A stretch of DNA of 64,000 bases, taken from positions 18,759 to 82,758 of the forward strand of contig NZ_JABTBO010000009.1 of NCBI RefSeq assembly GCF_014884965.1, given 5' to 3'. The notes beneath the pieces were generated by a model. That model had not been told where the DNA came from. It saw only the letters and a program-made list of their open reading frames with translations, and did no database searches. Each line of letters begins with the position of its first letter. The first letter of the stretch is position 1. The DNA is from Spirabiliibacterium mucosae. Its GTDB lineage: Bacteria; Pseudomonadota; Gammaproteobacteria; Enterobacterales; Pasteurellaceae. Both the position numbers and the translations under genes were made by a program. This document shows, piece after piece, positions 39,297-48,990 of the stretch.

Positions 39297-40628
39297 TTAA
39301 AGTTGTTGGTAGACTTTCAGGGCGTAGGAGTCCGACATGCCGGCGATGTAGTCGCAGATGATGCGGTGTTTATCATTATCTTGCGCGGCTCGCCAGCGGT
39401 TGGCGGTGTTGGTGGGCAGCAGGCGCTCGGGGTCGGAGGCGAAAATTTGGAACAGTTCGGTCAAAATGCGTTGGCCTTTGTATTCAATGCGCTGGGTGTT
39501 GACGTGGCGGATAACGTAATCACGCACGAAAATTTTGAAAATTTGCAACACCTCAATCACCTCTGCGGGCAGTTCTGCATTGAAACGCAAAAGTGCGGTT
39601 TGAAAAGGCGCTTGCACCTTCCAGCGCACGGCGGTGATGAAAAAATTCACCAAGGCACCAATGGCATTTTTGCGCTCAAAATGCAAGTTAGAAAAGAGAT
39701 TTTCGGTCAGTTGATCAATGTGTTCACGAATCCATTGCGAATGGCACTGTTTGAGCTGGGTGAGCGCCTGTTGCCAGTGCTGGAGGTTGACCATGCCCAC
39801 CACGATGGCGTCTTCCAAATCGTGCACCGCGTAGGCGATGTCGTCCGCCAGCTCCATAATCGAGCAATCGAGGGATTTATACAGCGTTTTCACCGTTTGC
39901 TCGGCACTCTCACGCGGCTGGGTGCGACAAAACTCTTGCCGTTCTTCGTCACTCAACGGGCTGAGCACCCAATCAAAAATCACCTTATCATCACGGAAAA
40001 TGCCTTTGCCTGGCCGCCATTGGCCCATGTTGATATAACGCGGGTCACGCACCGTTTGCGCGGGCAGCTGGGCATATTGCGGGGAGGATTCATCTAAAAT
40101 GGTGGGGTATTTCACCACGCCGAGCAGGGTGCGGCGCGTGAGGTTCATGCCCGCACTTTGGGTGTAGGGCTCCAGCTTGGTTAAAATCCGAAACGTTTGC
40201 GCATTGCCCTCAAAGCCGCCGTGCTGGCACATCATATAATTGAGCGCCACCTCGCCACCGTGGCCAAACGGCGGGTGGCCGATGTCGTGAGCAAAACAGA
40301 GCGATTCCACCAGCGAAATAGACGGCAGCGCCGCTTTGGCTTGCACGGCGAGGGTGTCATCGCCGAGTTGGGCAAGCACATTGCGCTGCTTGAGCTGCAT
40401 GCGCAGGCTGCTGCCAATTTGTGCCACCTCGAGCGAGTGCGTCAGCCGAGTGCGATAAAAATCATTCTCGCCCACGGCGTGGATTTGGGTTTTGGCCTGC
40501 AGGCAGCGAAACGCCGCCGAGTGCAACAGCCGCCCGCGGTCGCGCTGAAATGGTGAGCGGTAGTCATTGTCGCGTGCGTTGTCTGATTGCAGCCGAGCTG
40601 CCCATGGTTGTTGCAAAAGCTGCTGCAT
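39297..40628 (-). CDS. dGTP triphosphohydrolase-like HD protein
   Basis: Hydrolyses dNTPs, probably dGTP, to the nucleoside and triphosphate. The 443-residue protein has the HD-domain metal motif split as [14 protein letters not shown] and [16 protein letters not shown], with a third site in [22 protein letters not shown]. The sequence resembles the group of dGTPases in Vibrio and Shewanella, for which depletion of dGTP during phage infection has been reported. It may therefore act in defence, but a housekeeping role in nucleotide balance is equally possible. It is not in a visible defence cluster. Confidence 0.85.
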   Translation of the reverse strand: MQQLLQQPWAARLQSDNARDNDYRSPFQRDRGRLLHSAAFRCLQAKTQIHAVGENDFYRTRLTHSLEVAQIGSSLRMQLKQRNVLAQLGDDTLAVQAKAALPSISLVESLCFAHDIGHPPFGHGGEVALNYMMCQHGGFEGNAQTFRILTKLEPYTQSAGMNLTRRTLLGVVKYPTILDESSPQYAQLPAQTVRDPRYINMGQWRPGKGIFRDDKVIFDWVLSPLSDEERQEFCRTQPRESAEQTVKTLYKSLDCSIMELADDIAYAVHDLEDAIVVGMVNLQHWQQALTQLKQCHSQWIREHIDQLTENLFSNLHFERKNAIGALVNFFITAVRWKVQAPFQTALLRFNAELPAEVIEVLQIFKIFVRDYVIRHVNTQRIEYKGQRILTELFQIFASDPERLLPTNTANRWRAAQDNDKHRIICDYIAGMSDSYALKVYQQL

Positions 40629-40783
40629 AGCCTGCCCTTATCCCTATGAAATAAAGTGAAATTATAACCCGAATTGGCTCAAATTCAATCAGATTGCTTG
40701 CAAGGCTGGGCGCAAAAGACTAAAATTGCCGCCCCCTATACCGCACTTTGGTATAGCCTGACCTGACATCAGAAGAGACCATT

Positions 40784-42151
40784 ATGACAACACACAAACC
40801 CGAGCTGCTCTCGCCGGCCGGCTCGCTGAAAAATATGCGCTATGCCTTTGCCTACGGCGCCGATGCCGTTTATGCCGGCCAGCCGCGCTATAGCCTGCGG
40901 GTGCGCAACAACGAATTCAACCACGCCAATCTCAAAATTGGGATTGATGAAGCCCACGCGCTGGGTAAAAAGTTTTATGTGGTGGTCAACATCGCGCCGC
41001 ACAATTCCAAGCTGAAAACCTTTATCCGCGACCTCACGCCAGTGGTCGAGATGCAGCCAGACGCACTGATTATGTCGGACCCTGGCCTGATTATGCTGGT
41101 GCGTGAGCATTTCCCTGATATGCCGATTCATCTTTCCGTGCAAGCCAACGCGGTGAACTGGGCGAGTGTGAAATTTTGGCAGCAAATGGGGCTGACCCGC
41201 GTGATTTTATCGCGCGAGCTCTCGCTCGACGAAATTGCCGAAATCCGCGCGCAAGTGCCAGAAATGGAGCTTGAAGTGTTTGTTCATGGTGCGCTGTGCA
41301 TGGCCTATTCTGGCCGTTGCTTGCTCTCGGGCTACATCAATAAACGCGACCCTAACCAAGGCACTTGCACCAACGCCTGCCGCTGGGAATATAACGTGAA
41401 AGAAGGGCAAGAAAATGAGCTCGGTGAGATTGTCGATCCCTCACAACGCATTGACGTGAAAAACGTGGCACCAACCCTGGGCGAAGGCGCGAGCACCGAT
41501 AAAGTTTTCTTGCTGACTGAAGCGCAACGCCCTGATGAAGAGATGACCGCGTTTGAAGACGAGCACGGCACCTACATCATGAACTCGAAAGACCTGCGCG
41601 CCGTGCAACACGTGGAGCGCCTGACCGCACTTGGTGTTCATTCGCTCAAAATTGAAGGGCGCACCAAATCGTTTTATTACTGCGCGCGCACCGCGCAAGT
41701 GTATCGCAAAGCGATTGATGATGCCGCCGCTGGCAAGCCGTTTGACGAAAGCTTGATGACCACGCTTGAATCCCTCGCCCACCGCGGCTACACCGAGGGC
41801 TTTTTGCGCCGCCACACCCATGATGAATACCAAAATTATGACTACGGCTATTCCATCTCCGATAAGCAACAATTTGTGGGCGAATTCACAGGCGTGCGCA
41901 AAGGCAACCTCGCTGAAGTGGCGGTGAAAAACAAATTTTTGCTCGGCGACGAGGTGGAAATGATGACGCCGCAAGGCAACATCGTGTTCAAAATCGACTC
42001 CATGATTAACCGCAAAGGTGAAGCTGTGGAGGCCGCGCTCGGCGACGGCCACTTTGTCTTTTTGGCCGTGCCCGACGATGTTGAGTTGAACTACGCACTG
42101 CTGATGCGCAATTTGGTCAACACCAACACCCGCAACCCACACAATAAATAA
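40784..42151 (+). CDS. trhP: tRNA 5-hydroxyuridine modification protein (U32 peptidase family)
   Basis: YegQ/TrhP takes part in hydroxylation of U34 in tRNA, using prephenate-derived chemistry. The 455-residue protein has PELLSPAGSLKNMRYAFAYGADAVYAG at the start, the U32 signature EVFVHGALCMAYSGRCLLSGYI and the cysteine cluster GTCTNACRWEYNV, followed by a C-terminal barrel (KQQFVGEFTGVRKG). Length is normal. It has its own promoter region and an uptake-signal terminator. Confidence 0.92.
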   Translation: MTTHKPELLSPAGSLKNMRYAFAYGADAVYAGQPRYSLRVRNNEFNHANLKIGIDEAHALGKKFYVVVNIAPHNSKLKTFIRDLTPVVEMQPDALIMSDPGLIMLVREHFPDMPIHLSVQANAVNWASVKFWQQMGLTRVILSRELSLDEIAEIRAQVPEMELEVFVHGALCMAYSGRCLLSGYINKRDPNQGTCTNACRWEYNVKEGQENELGEIVDPSQRIDVKNVAPTLGEGASTDKVFLLTEAQRPDEEMTAFEDEHGTYIMNSKDLRAVQHVERLTALGVHSLKIEGRTKSFYYCARTAQVYRKAIDDAAAGKPFDESLMTTLESLAHRGYTEGFLRRHTHDEYQNYDYGYSISDKQQFVGEFTGVRKGNLAEVAVKNKFLLGDEVEMMTPQGNIVFKIDSMINRKGEAVEAALGDGHFVFLAVPDDVELNYALLMRNLVNTNTRNPHNK

Positions 42152-42154
42152 TGC

Positions 42155-42176
42155 AAAGTGCGGTCAACCGCACTTT
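42155..42176 (+). terminator. Inverted uptake-signal terminator after trhP
   Basis: AAAGTGCGGT / ACCGCACTTT with a 2-base loop, three bases after the trhP stop. Confidence 0.6.
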
Positions 42177-42278
42177 CCTCCCCTAAAATGCCACCTGGCT
42201 CACACATCTGCGAAAAGGCCTTTTTCATTTTGTTGCAAATATGTTAAAAATTAAGGGTTAACATATTAGGACCGTTTT

Positions 42279-43673
42279 ATGACAACATCACCTTCAATTT
42301 GGCAACAACTTAAACCTTATTGCAGCGGCATCATTTTTGTGCTCGATGTGGCGCTGCTTTTCATTCTGATCAACACCCTGCCCTTCTCGCCGAGTGAAAA
42401 CCGCGGGCTGGCGTTGCTGTGTTTTATCGGCATTTTATGGCTCACTGAGGCATTTAACATCACCGTCACCTCGCTGATGGTGCCGGTGGTGGCGATTTTG
42501 CTTGGGCTGATTAACACCAAAGCGGCACTGGCGCCCTTTGCCACGCCAATTATTTTCATGTTTTTTGGTGGCTTTGTGCTCGCCGCCGTGCTGCGGCTGC
42601 AAGAGCTCGACAAGCTCATCGCGCACTACATTATTCGCCTCGCTGGCGGCAATTTGGCGCTGACAGTGGTCTATCTTTTCACTGTGACGGCCTTTTTATC
42701 GATGTGGATTAACAACACCGCCGTCGCGGCCATGATGCTGCCACTGACACTGGGCCTGCTGCGGGATATTGACTACAAGCAGCACCGCTCGCTGTATATA
42801 TTCATTTTATTGGGAATGGCGTTTAGCTCCAGCATTGGCGGCATCGGCACCTTGATCGGCAGCGCGCCGAATGCCATTTTAGCCTCGCAGTTGGATATTT
42901 CCTTTGCTGAGTGGTTGAAATACGGCTTCCCGGTGATGATGTTGCTGATGCCTTCAATGATCATCGCGCTGTGGGTAATTTTACGGCCGAATTTTAATAT
43001 TCAATTTCGCTTTGAGAGCGAAAAAGTGCCGCTTGATCGCCAAAAATGGCTGACGTTAATCATCTTTGGGATCACCGCATTGATTTTGGTGTTCAGCTCA
43101 CTCATCAACCCTGTGCTGACGCAAGTGCTGAATCTAAGCGAAAAAATTCAAAGCTTCGACAGCATTATTGCACTTAGTGCGGTGGTGGCGCTCACGGCCA
43201 GTGGCGTTGCACGCTGGAGCGAGGTGCAAAAGCACGTGGAGTGGGGTGTGTTGTTGCTCTTTGGCGGCGGGTTAACCTTAAGCGTGGTGCTGAAAAGCTC
43301 AGGCGCGAGCCATATTTTGGCCGACACCATCGTGCAATTTATCGGCAACAAGCACTGGCTGATGATCACCATTGTGTTGACGTGCTTTGTGATCTTTTTA
43401 ACCGAATTCACCTCCAACACCGCCAGTGCCGCGTTATTAATGCCGATTTTCATCTCGGTGGCCGACAGCCTCAACGCCCCGCCTATCGCGCTGGCGGCGA
43501 TCATTGCCTGCGGGGCCAGTTGCGCCTTTATGCTCCCGATTGCCACACCGCCGAACGCAATTGTCTATTCCACCGGCTACATCAAGCAGTCGGATATGGC
43601 CAAAGTGGGCATTTTGCTGAACGTGTTCTGTGTGTTGGTGATTGGGCTGTTGGCTTACTATACTTGGCTGTAA
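42279..43673 (+). CDS. DASS/SLC13-family dicarboxylate-sodium symporter
   Basis: A 464-residue inner membrane protein with about twelve hydrophobic segments. Two family motifs mark the sodium and substrate sites: FLSMWINNTAVAAMMLPL in the first half and FLTEFTSNTASAALLMPI in the second (SNT repeats). The C-terminal PIATPPNAIVYSTGYI is also typical. The substrate is likely a C4-dicarboxylate or related acid; sulfate cannot be ruled out. It is monocistronic and ends at an uptake-signal hairpin. Confidence 0.9.
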   Translation: MTTSPSIWQQLKPYCSGIIFVLDVALLFILINTLPFSPSENRGLALLCFIGILWLTEAFNITVTSLMVPVVAILLGLINTKAALAPFATPIIFMFFGGFVLAAVLRLQELDKLIAHYIIRLAGGNLALTVVYLFTVTAFLSMWINNTAVAAMMLPLTLGLLRDIDYKQHRSLYIFILLGMAFSSSIGGIGTLIGSAPNAILASQLDISFAEWLKYGFPVMMLLMPSMIIALWVILRPNFNIQFRFESEKVPLDRQKWLTLIIFGITALILVFSSLINPVLTQVLNLSEKIQSFDSIIALSAVVALTASGVARWSEVQKHVEWGVLLLFGGGLTLSVVLKSSGASHILADTIVQFIGNKHWLMITIVLTCFVIFLTEFTSNTASAALLMPIFISVADSLNAPPIALAAIIACGASCAFMLPIATPPNAIVYSTGYIKQSDMAKVGILLNVFCVLVIGLLAYYTWL

Positions 43674-43680
43674 AAAAACC

Positions 43681-43702
43681 AAAGTGCGGTCAACCGCACT
43701 TT
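43681..43702. terminator. Inverted uptake-signal terminator between convergent genes
   Basis: AAAGTGCGGT / ACCGCACTTT with a 2-base loop, between the transporter (plus) and rnfH (minus). Confidence 0.65.
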
Positions 43703-43712
43703 GTATTTGCCG

Positions 43713-44084
43713 TCAATCTTGAGGCTGGGCGTTGGCCTTATCAAGGCGCTTTTGTTCGCGTTTGAGCTCGCGCTCGCGGGCTTTCTCGGCCTCTTGCTCA
43801 AGGCGTTGCTGCTCGGCGCGTTTGCGGCGGATCTCTTTCGGGTCCGCCAGCAGTGGGCGGTAGATCTCAATGCGATCGCCGTCTTGCAGCACGTCAGTGA
43901 GCTTAGCTGGGCGGGCGAAGATGCCCACTTGATTTTTCCGCAGGTCAATGTCGTGAAACTGCGTCAAAATGCCCGAGCTGATGACCGCACTTTGAATCGT
44001 GGTGCCTGGCTCCACGGCATAATCCTGCAAAAAATACCGCTCAGGCAAGGCGTAGGCGATTTGGATACGAATTTTCTCAGCCAC
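43713..44084 (-). CDS. rnfH: RnfH-family ubiquitin-fold protein
   Basis: Small protein of unknown precise role (UPF0125/RnfH). It has a beta-grasp fold, with AEKIRIQIAYALPERYFLQDYAVEPGTT and GDRIEIYRPLLADPKEIRRKRAEQ, then a basic coiled tail. GTG 44084 is chosen: a TGAGG ribosome site sits just upstream and the product begins MAEKIRIQ like relatives. An ATG four codons earlier is possible. The start lies inside the ratA 3' end, a ratA-rnfH coupling that is conserved in gammaproteobacteria. Confidence 0.88.
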   Translation of the reverse strand: MAEKIRIQIAYALPERYFLQDYAVEPGTTIQSAVISSGILTQFHDIDLRKNQVGIFARPAKLTDVLQDGDRIEIYRPLLADPKEIRRKRAEQQRLEQEAEKARERELKREQKRLDKANAQPQD

Positions 44085-44511
44085 CGTACACCTCATTTGC
44101 GCGCTGCTTGAACGCGGCCACCATTTTTTGGGTCAGCTGTTCAAAAATCTTACCAAAGACTTTGCTGATTAAAAAGTTCGAAAATTCAAACTCCAGCTGC
44201 AAGCGGATGATGCACGAGCATTCATCCAGCGGATCAAAGCGCCACATGCCTTTTAAAAAGCGAAACGGCCCTTCAACCAGTTCGATCAAAATCTCGCGGT
44301 TGGGCTGCATCACGTTGTGGGTGGTGAACTGCTGGCTGATGCCCGCTTTGCTGATCACCAGCTCAGCGGTGAGCTCTTTTTCGCTGCGATTGAGGGTGTG
44401 CGCCCCCACGCAGCCGGGCAAAAAGTGCGGGTATTGCTCGTAGTCATTAACCAGTTGATACATCTGCTGCGCGCTAAAGCCGACCAGCGCAGATTGGTTC
44501 ACAGAGGGCAT
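44077..44511 (-). CDS. ratA: RatA-family START-domain protein
   Basis: A 144-residue coenzyme Q-binding/START-like domain, beginning MPSVNQSALVGFSAQQMYQLVNDYEQYPHFLPGC. In E. coli RatA was described as a toxin that blocks 70S assembly; relatives (Coq10) bind ubiquinone, so its true role is debated. Length and motifs (FRFLKGMWRFDPL, FSNFLISKVFGKIFEQL) fit. It is coupled to rnfH, which has been discussed as its partner. Confidence 0.9.
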   Translation of the reverse strand: MPSVNQSALVGFSAQQMYQLVNDYEQYPHFLPGCVGAHTLNRSEKELTAELVISKAGISQQFTTHNVMQPNREILIELVEGPFRFLKGMWRFDPLDECSCIIRLQLEFEFSNFLISKVFGKIFEQLTQKMVAAFKQRANEVYGG

Positions 44512-44541
44512 GCCATTCTCCTTAGATCTTAGCTTTGCACG

Positions 44542-45038
44542 TCAAATAAAACAAAAGGCCGCATCACCGCCCCACTCTTTGGGGGCTTGGTGCAGCGCCC
44601 GCACTTTCGGGTGCTGCACCAGCCAGCGCGGGATTTGCTGCTTAAGGGCATAGGTGCCGTAGCCTGTCATGATGCTGGCACACGCGACATTTTCTTGCTC
44701 GCAGGCCAGCAGCAACGCGGCCAGCTCTTGCTTGGCTTGCTCGCGGGTCAGGCCATGCAAATCCAAAAACAACTCAGGCTCAAAATCCCCTCGGCGCAGT
44801 TGTTTGAGCAAGTGCGGTTGCTCGTTTTCACGGCGGTAGCGAATGGTTTCGCCCTCTTCTAAGTGCGGTTCGTATTGGTCTGAAAAATAAATAAATTATC
44901 TTGCTTTTGGGCCTCTAACATGCGCTCGCGCTTTTTCAGTGTTTTGCGCACAGGCGCGCTGTGGGTGTCTTGGCGCAGTGCCTTGACCCCGCGCACTTGG
45001 CTGCGAAACAGCATGATGTCGTCTTCGTCTAAGCTCAT
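44542..45038 (-). pseudogene. smrB: SmrB-family ribosome rescue endonuclease, broken by a one-base loss
   Basis: SmrB cleaves mRNA at collided ribosomes. From ATG 45038 the frame reads MSLDEDDIMLFRSQVRGVKALRQD to AQKQDNLF, then runs into a stop at NRT. The other frame continues SDQYEPHLEEGETIRYRRE and the Smr domain LRRGDFEPELFLDLHGLTREQA, with the DLHG and GYGTYALKQQ motifs. One added base in the A runs at 44883-44891 restores one 165-residue protein with a SDQYEP segment like that of E. coli. It is divergent from prmB, an arrangement also found in E. coli. A sequencing error is likely. Confidence 0.85.
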
Positions 45039-45144
45039 AATCGGTCTGTGTGCGTTGTAGCTAAAAAATCTATTTTATCACGCTAATGCCATAATGGCGA
45101 AAATGTGATATAACTATTGCTTAAAATAATTACAGAGGTACACA

Positions 45145-46106
45145 ATGTCAGACGAAACCACATTCAATCAAGAACTCATTGAAGAAATGTCCGACGCGCC
45201 TGTTTATGAAGACTTGCGCAACATTCAAGACTACTTACGCTGGGCGTATAGCTGTTTTAACGCCTCCGATATTTATTACGGCCACGGGCAAGACAACGCT
45301 TGGGACGAGGCCGTGCAGTTGGTGCTCTCGTGCTTGCATTTGCCACAAGATGTGCCGCAAGCGCTTTATTCATCCAACCTGACCTTTCACGAAAAGATCG
45401 CATTTTCAATGCCTTAATTAGCCGCATCAGCGAGCGCAAACCGCTGGCGTATATCACCAATCAAGCATGGTTTTGCGGCTTGCCGTTTTATGTTGACGAA
45501 CGCGTGATTGTGCCGCGCTCACCCATTGGCGAGCTGATTCAAGACGGCTTTACTGGCCTTTTGCAAGAAGAGCCAAAACGCATTTTGGATCTCTGCACCG
45601 GCAGCGGCTGCATCGCGATTGCCTGCGCTGAGCGTTTCCCGAATGCGGAAATTGACGCCGTCGATCTCTCCGACGATGCCTTAGAGGTGACGGAGATCAA
45701 CATTGAAAAACACGATGCGTTGCAAAACGTATTCCCGCTCAAATCCGACTTGTTTGAAGCGCTGCCGCAAGACAGCTACAACCTGATTGTGTGCAACCCG
45801 CCTTATGTTGACGCTGAAGATCTCGACGATATGCCAGCTGAATATGAACACGAGCCAAAAATGGCGCTCGAAGCCGGCGACGACGGGCTGGTGCTGGTCA
45901 AACGCATTTTAGCGAATGCTGCCGATTATTTAACCGAGCACGGCGTGCTGGTGTGCGAGGTGGGCAACAGCATGGTGCATTTGCAAGAGCAATTCCCGAA
46001 TGTGCCGTTCAACTGGATTCAGTTCAAAAATGGCGGCGATGGCGTGTTTTCCATCACGCGCGCGCAATTGCTTAATAGCCAAGCGGAATTTCAAGACTAT
46101 AAATAA
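45145..46106 (+). pseudogene. prmB: Ribosomal protein L3 glutamine methyltransferase, broken by a one-base loss
   Basis: PrmB methylates Gln150 of ribosomal protein L3. The first part starts MSDETTFNQELIEEMSDAPVYEDL and ends out of frame at [10 protein letters not shown]. The second part has [21 protein letters not shown], the SAM motif [17 protein letters not shown] and the [17 protein letters not shown] signature. Adding one A to AAAA at 45392-45395 gives [21 protein letters not shown] and a 320-residue protein. Because the rest is fully conserved, a sequencing error is likely. Confidence 0.9.
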
Positions 46107-46108
46107 TC

Positions 46109-46134
46109 AAAGTGCGGTCACCGACCGCACTTTT
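46109..46134 (+). terminator. Inverted uptake-signal terminator after prmB
   Basis: AAAGTGCGGT / ACCGCACTTTT with a 5-base loop and terminal T run, two bases after the prmB stop. Confidence 0.7.
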
Positions 46135-46211
46135 GCCATCAAAAATGGGTGAAAACGCCCCTTCAACTTGCTATACTTGGCTCCGTTTAGCCAAACAGGA
46201 AGCCTAATGCA

Positions 46212-46910
46212 ATGAATTTTACCGCCATTATCCAAGACTGTGTCAATTTCATGCGCAATCAAAAGCAGATGACGCTGTTTTTTATTGTGCTACAAGCCAT
46301 TATCGCATTCACCTTGCGCGCCTTGCCGCTGGACCCGCTGGTCAATGAAAGCAACCAACTCAACCCAACCCAGGCCATCATCGCGGTGGCCGGCCAAGTG
46401 GCGGTGCTGGTGGTGACGCTGTGGCTGCTCAACGCCATTATGCAAGTCAGCCGCACCCATCACATTAATTACGCCGGCGCGCTGGCAGCCAGCCTCAAGC
46501 AATTGCTGCCGTTTTTGCTGCTCAACTTGTTTGTGGTGCTGCCATTGACCTTGGCGATTTTGAGCCTCATCACGGGTGCGGGCGGCATTTTAGGGCTGGT
46601 GGCCATTTTGCTCGGTGGGTTTATGTTTGTGCGCCTGTCACTGGCGCCTTATGCGTATGTGATTGATAACCTCGCCCTCAACACCGCGATGAAGCGCGTG
46701 TGGCAACAAGGCACAGGGCGGATGTTGTCGCTGTTTTTGTTCACCGTTATTGCTTATATTTTGCCAAGTGCGGTCAACGTGCAACTGGCACGCCTTGGTG
46801 ACGGCTTGGCGATGGATGTTATTTCCACGCTGGTGAGCTCCACCATTGCGGTGTTTAGTTTGATTTTCACCTACCGCTTTTATCATCAATTTATGCAGCG
46901 GAGCGCGTGA
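46212..46910 (+). CDS. yciC: YciC-family inner membrane protein
   Basis: A 232-residue protein of the UPF0259 family with about six membrane segments, beginning [30 protein letters not shown]. Function is unknown. It is first in the run yciC-yciB-yciA-yciI, an order shared with enterobacteria and H. influenzae, and its stop overlaps the yciB start by four bases. Confidence 0.88.
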   Translation: MNFTAIIQDCVNFMRNQKQMTLFFIVLQAIIAFTLRALPLDPLVNESNQLNPTQAIIAVAGQVAVLVVTLWLLNAIMQVSRTHHINYAGALAASLKQLLPFLLLNLFVVLPLTLAILSLITGAGGILGLVAILLGGFMFVRLSLAPYAYVIDNLALNTAMKRVWQQGTGRMLSLFLFTVIAYILPSAVNVQLARLGDGLAMDVISTLVSSTIAVFSLIFTYRFYHQFMQRSA

Positions 46911-47461
46911 TGAAGCAGTTGATTGAATTTATCCCGCTGATTTTATTTTTCATCGCCTACAAACTCTACGGCGTGCAAATCAGCGCTGTAGTGCTGATTG
47001 TCGCCACGCTAGTTCAACTCGTTGTGTTGCAGCTGAAATTTGGCAAAATTGAAAAATCGCAAAAAATCATGGCGGTTGCAGTAGTCTTTTTCGGCCTGCT
47101 GACCGTCTATTTTAACGATCTTGCCTTTTTGAAATGGAAGGTCACGGTGGTTTATGCCATTTTCGCGACCGCACTTTTGGTCAGTCAATATCTCTTCCAC
47201 AAACCGCTGGTGAAATCCCTGCTCAGCAAAGAGCTCGAGCTGCCGCAGGCTGTTTGGAACACCATTAACCTCGGTTGGGCCGTTTTTTTCATCATCTGTA
47301 TGGTGTTGAACATCATCATCAGTCACTATTTTTCTGACGACGCGTGGTATAACTTTAAAGTCTTTGGCATTTTGGGGCTGACCTTGATTGCCACTGTCGC
47401 CACGGGCGTTTATTTGTATAAATACTTGCCACAAGAAAGCAAAAATACACACAAGGATTAA
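46907..47461 (+). CDS. yciB: YciB/IspZ-family inner membrane protein
   Basis: A 184-residue protein with five to six membrane segments, starting [23 protein letters not shown]. The family is linked to septation and envelope integrity. The motifs [19 protein letters not shown] and [20 protein letters not shown] are typical. It is coupled to yciC upstream and followed after two bases by yciA. Confidence 0.9.
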   Translation: MMKQLIEFIPLILFFIAYKLYGVQISAVVLIVATLVQLVVLQLKFGKIEKSQKIMAVAVVFFGLLTVYFNDLAFLKWKVTVVYAIFATALLVSQYLFHKPLVKSLLSKELELPQAVWNTINLGWAVFFIICMVLNIIISHYFSDDAWYNFKVFGILGLTLIATVATGVYLYKYLPQESKNTHKD

Positions 47462-47463
47462 TC

Positions 47464-47940
47464 ATGGCAAACGAATTTGTAGAAACTCAAGCTGGCGCCA
47501 ACCCTGGGCGGATTTCTCGTGGGCGGCTTTTGCTGCGCACTTTGGCAATGCCGTCAGACACCAACGCCAATGGCGACATTTTTGGCGGCTGGATCATGTC
47601 GCAAATGGACTTAGGCGGCGCCATCATGGCCAAAGAAATCGCCCAAGGCCCGGTTGTGACGGTTTCCGTCGACAAAATCAACTTTATCCGACCGGTGACC
47701 GTGGGGGATGTGATTTGCTGCTACGGCCGCTGCGTAAAAGTAGGCAACAGCTCGCTGAAAGTGGAGGTGGAAGTGTGGGTGAAAAAGGTTTCCACCGAGC
47801 CATTTAGTGAACGCTATTGCGTCACCGATGCGGTGTTCACCTTTGTTGCTATCGACAAAAACGGCCGCCCGCGCCCTATCAATAAAACCAACAACCCCGA
47901 GCTTGACAAAGCCATGCGTGAACTTGAAATGGAGAGTTGA
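47464..47940 (+). CDS. yciA: Acyl-CoA thioesterase YciA
   Basis: A 158-residue hot-dog fold thioesterase that hydrolyses a wide range of acyl-CoAs; the H. influenzae homologue has a known structure. The active-site region [25 protein letters not shown] carries the catalytic Asp and the N-G-D-I-F-GG motif. It is part of the yciC-yciB-yciA-yciI run. Confidence 0.93.
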   Translation: MANEFVETQAGANPGRISRGRLLLRTLAMPSDTNANGDIFGGWIMSQMDLGGAIMAKEIAQGPVVTVSVDKINFIRPVTVGDVICCYGRCVKVGNSSLKVEVEVWVKKVSTEPFSERYCVTDAVFTFVAIDKNGRPRPINKTNNPELDKAMRELEMES

Positions 47941-47941
47941 T

Positions 47942-48238
47942 ATGTATTATGTGATTTTCGCCCAAGACAAACCCAACACCCTCGCCCAACGCCTAAGCGT
48001 GCGTGAGCAACACCTTGCACGGCTTAAAGCGCTGCAAGACGAAGGCCGACTGCTCCTCGCCGGCCCCAACCCAGCCATCGACAGCGAAGACCCAAAAGAG
48101 ACTGGCTTCACAGGCTCTACCGTTGTTGCCCAATTCGACAGCCTTGAAGCTGCCCAAGACTGGGCCAAAGCCGACCCTTATGTTGATGCAGGCGTCTATG
48201 GTGAGGTGATTGTTAAGCCATTTAAACGCGTGTTTTAA
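47942..48238 (+). CDS. yciI: YciI-like protein
   Basis: A 98-residue ferredoxin-like fold protein, beginning [28 protein letters not shown]. The family resembles muconolactone isomerase; no reaction is established for this clade. ATG 47942 starts one base after the yciA stop. An upstream frame extension within yciA is rejected because relatives begin with MYYVIF or similar. Confidence 0.9.
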   Translation: MYYVIFAQDKPNTLAQRLSVREQHLARLKALQDEGRLLLAGPNPAIDSEDPKETGFTGSTVVAQFDSLEAAQDWAKADPYVDAGVYGEVIVKPFKRVF

Positions 48239-48282
48239 TCCATCTTCAGCAACGTTGCCAAAACAGTTGCAATAAGATACAA

Positions 48283-48326
48283 AGTATCCCATAATACACT
48301 GCAACACAGCTGTATTGTGGGATACT
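48283..48326. promoter_or_regulatory. Large inverted repeat, likely toxin-antitoxin operator
   Basis: Two 16-base arms, AGTATCCCATAATACA (48283-48298) and TGTATTGTGGGATACT (48311-48326), are complementary at 15 of 16 positions, with a 12-base spacer. The right arm ends immediately at the toxin start codon, and the left arm covers a possible -10 (CATAAT). Autoregulation by the antitoxin is expected. Confidence 0.7.
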
Positions 48327-48631
48327 ATGTATACGATTATTGAATCAGAACAATTTAAAATAAAGTCAGCCGCATTTGGAGTGAAGAAGAGCGATTACGC
48401 TTTTTTGCTTATATTGCATCAGATCCATTAGTCGGGGATGTTATTCCCCACTCAGATGGGTTGCGTAAAGTGCGTTGGCACGCCAGTGGTAGAGGCAAGC
48501 GCGGTGGCGCGCGCATTATTTATTTTAATATGCTCGCCAACGGTTACATTATCATGCTTGATCTTTATACCAAAAATGTGAAAGCGTCGATTTCACACCA
48601 AGAAAGTAAGCAGCTAAGGGGCAAAGTATGA
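48327..48631 (+). pseudogene. HigB/RelE-like toxin, broken by a one-base loss
   Basis: Small mRNA interferase-type toxin. From ATG 48327 the frame reads MYTIIESEQFK and then ends in a stop. Adding one A to AAAA at 48357-48360 gives EQFKNKVSRIWSEEERLRFFAYI, DPLVGDVIPHSDGLRKVRWH, GRGKRGGARIIYF and LDLYTKNVKASIS, a 101-residue toxin of the HigB2-like RelE superfamily. The stop overlaps the antitoxin start (ATGA). The intact antitoxin and operator suggest the break is a sequencing error, though loss of a toxin by mutation is also common. Confidence 0.82.
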
Positions 48632-48963
48632 ACGAGGAAATCAAAAATTGGGATATCCGCAAAATGGTCGAAGCCGTGATTGCCGATGACCCTGACGCAG
48701 AAGAAATTCGAGAAAGTTTAACTGCCGCACTCGAAGAAGTAAAACGCGGCCACTATGCCCGCAAAACTATGGTGCACAGCTCACCAATTTGGGAAACGCG
48801 GCAAAAATCAGGCTTAAGCCAAAACAAATTTGCACAAAAATTGGGGATTTCAGTCAACACCTTGAAATCGTGGGAGCAAGGCCAGCGCCAACCCAGCGGT
48901 GCCGCTGCCACCTTGATCAAGCTCCTGCACAAACGCCCAGACCTCCTCTCAGAACTTGGCTAA
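48628..48963 (+). CDS. HigA-like helix-turn-helix antitoxin
   Basis: A 111-residue protein with an XRE-type helix-turn-helix in its C-terminal half (LSQNKFAQKLGISVNTLKSW followed by EQGQRQPSG). It also has an N-terminal acidic helical part (VIADDPDAEEIRESLTAALEEV) likely to bind the toxin. The toxin-first gene order is that of higBA systems. The start overlaps the toxin stop by four bases. It probably represses its own operon through the inverted repeat upstream. Confidence 0.87.
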   Translation: MNEEIKNWDIRKMVEAVIADDPDAEEIRESLTAALEEVKRGHYARKTMVHSSPIWETRQKSGLSQNKFAQKLGISVNTLKSWEQGQRQPSGAAATLIKLLHKRPDLLSELG

Positions 48964-48983
48964 CACGCAGCCTCGGCTGCGTG
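48964..48983. other. Hairpin between convergent genes
   Basis: CACGCAGCC / GGCTGCGTG with a 2-base loop directly after the antitoxin stop codon. No T run follows on the plus strand, so it may protect the mRNA end or act as a weak terminator. Confidence 0.4.
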
Positions 48984-48990
48984 CTAGCTG

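Noticed and set aside
40736..40756. CTATACC / GGTATAG inverted repeat before trhP as a repressor site
   Set aside because: Its centre is an uptake signal and no regulator or second copy supports an operator role.
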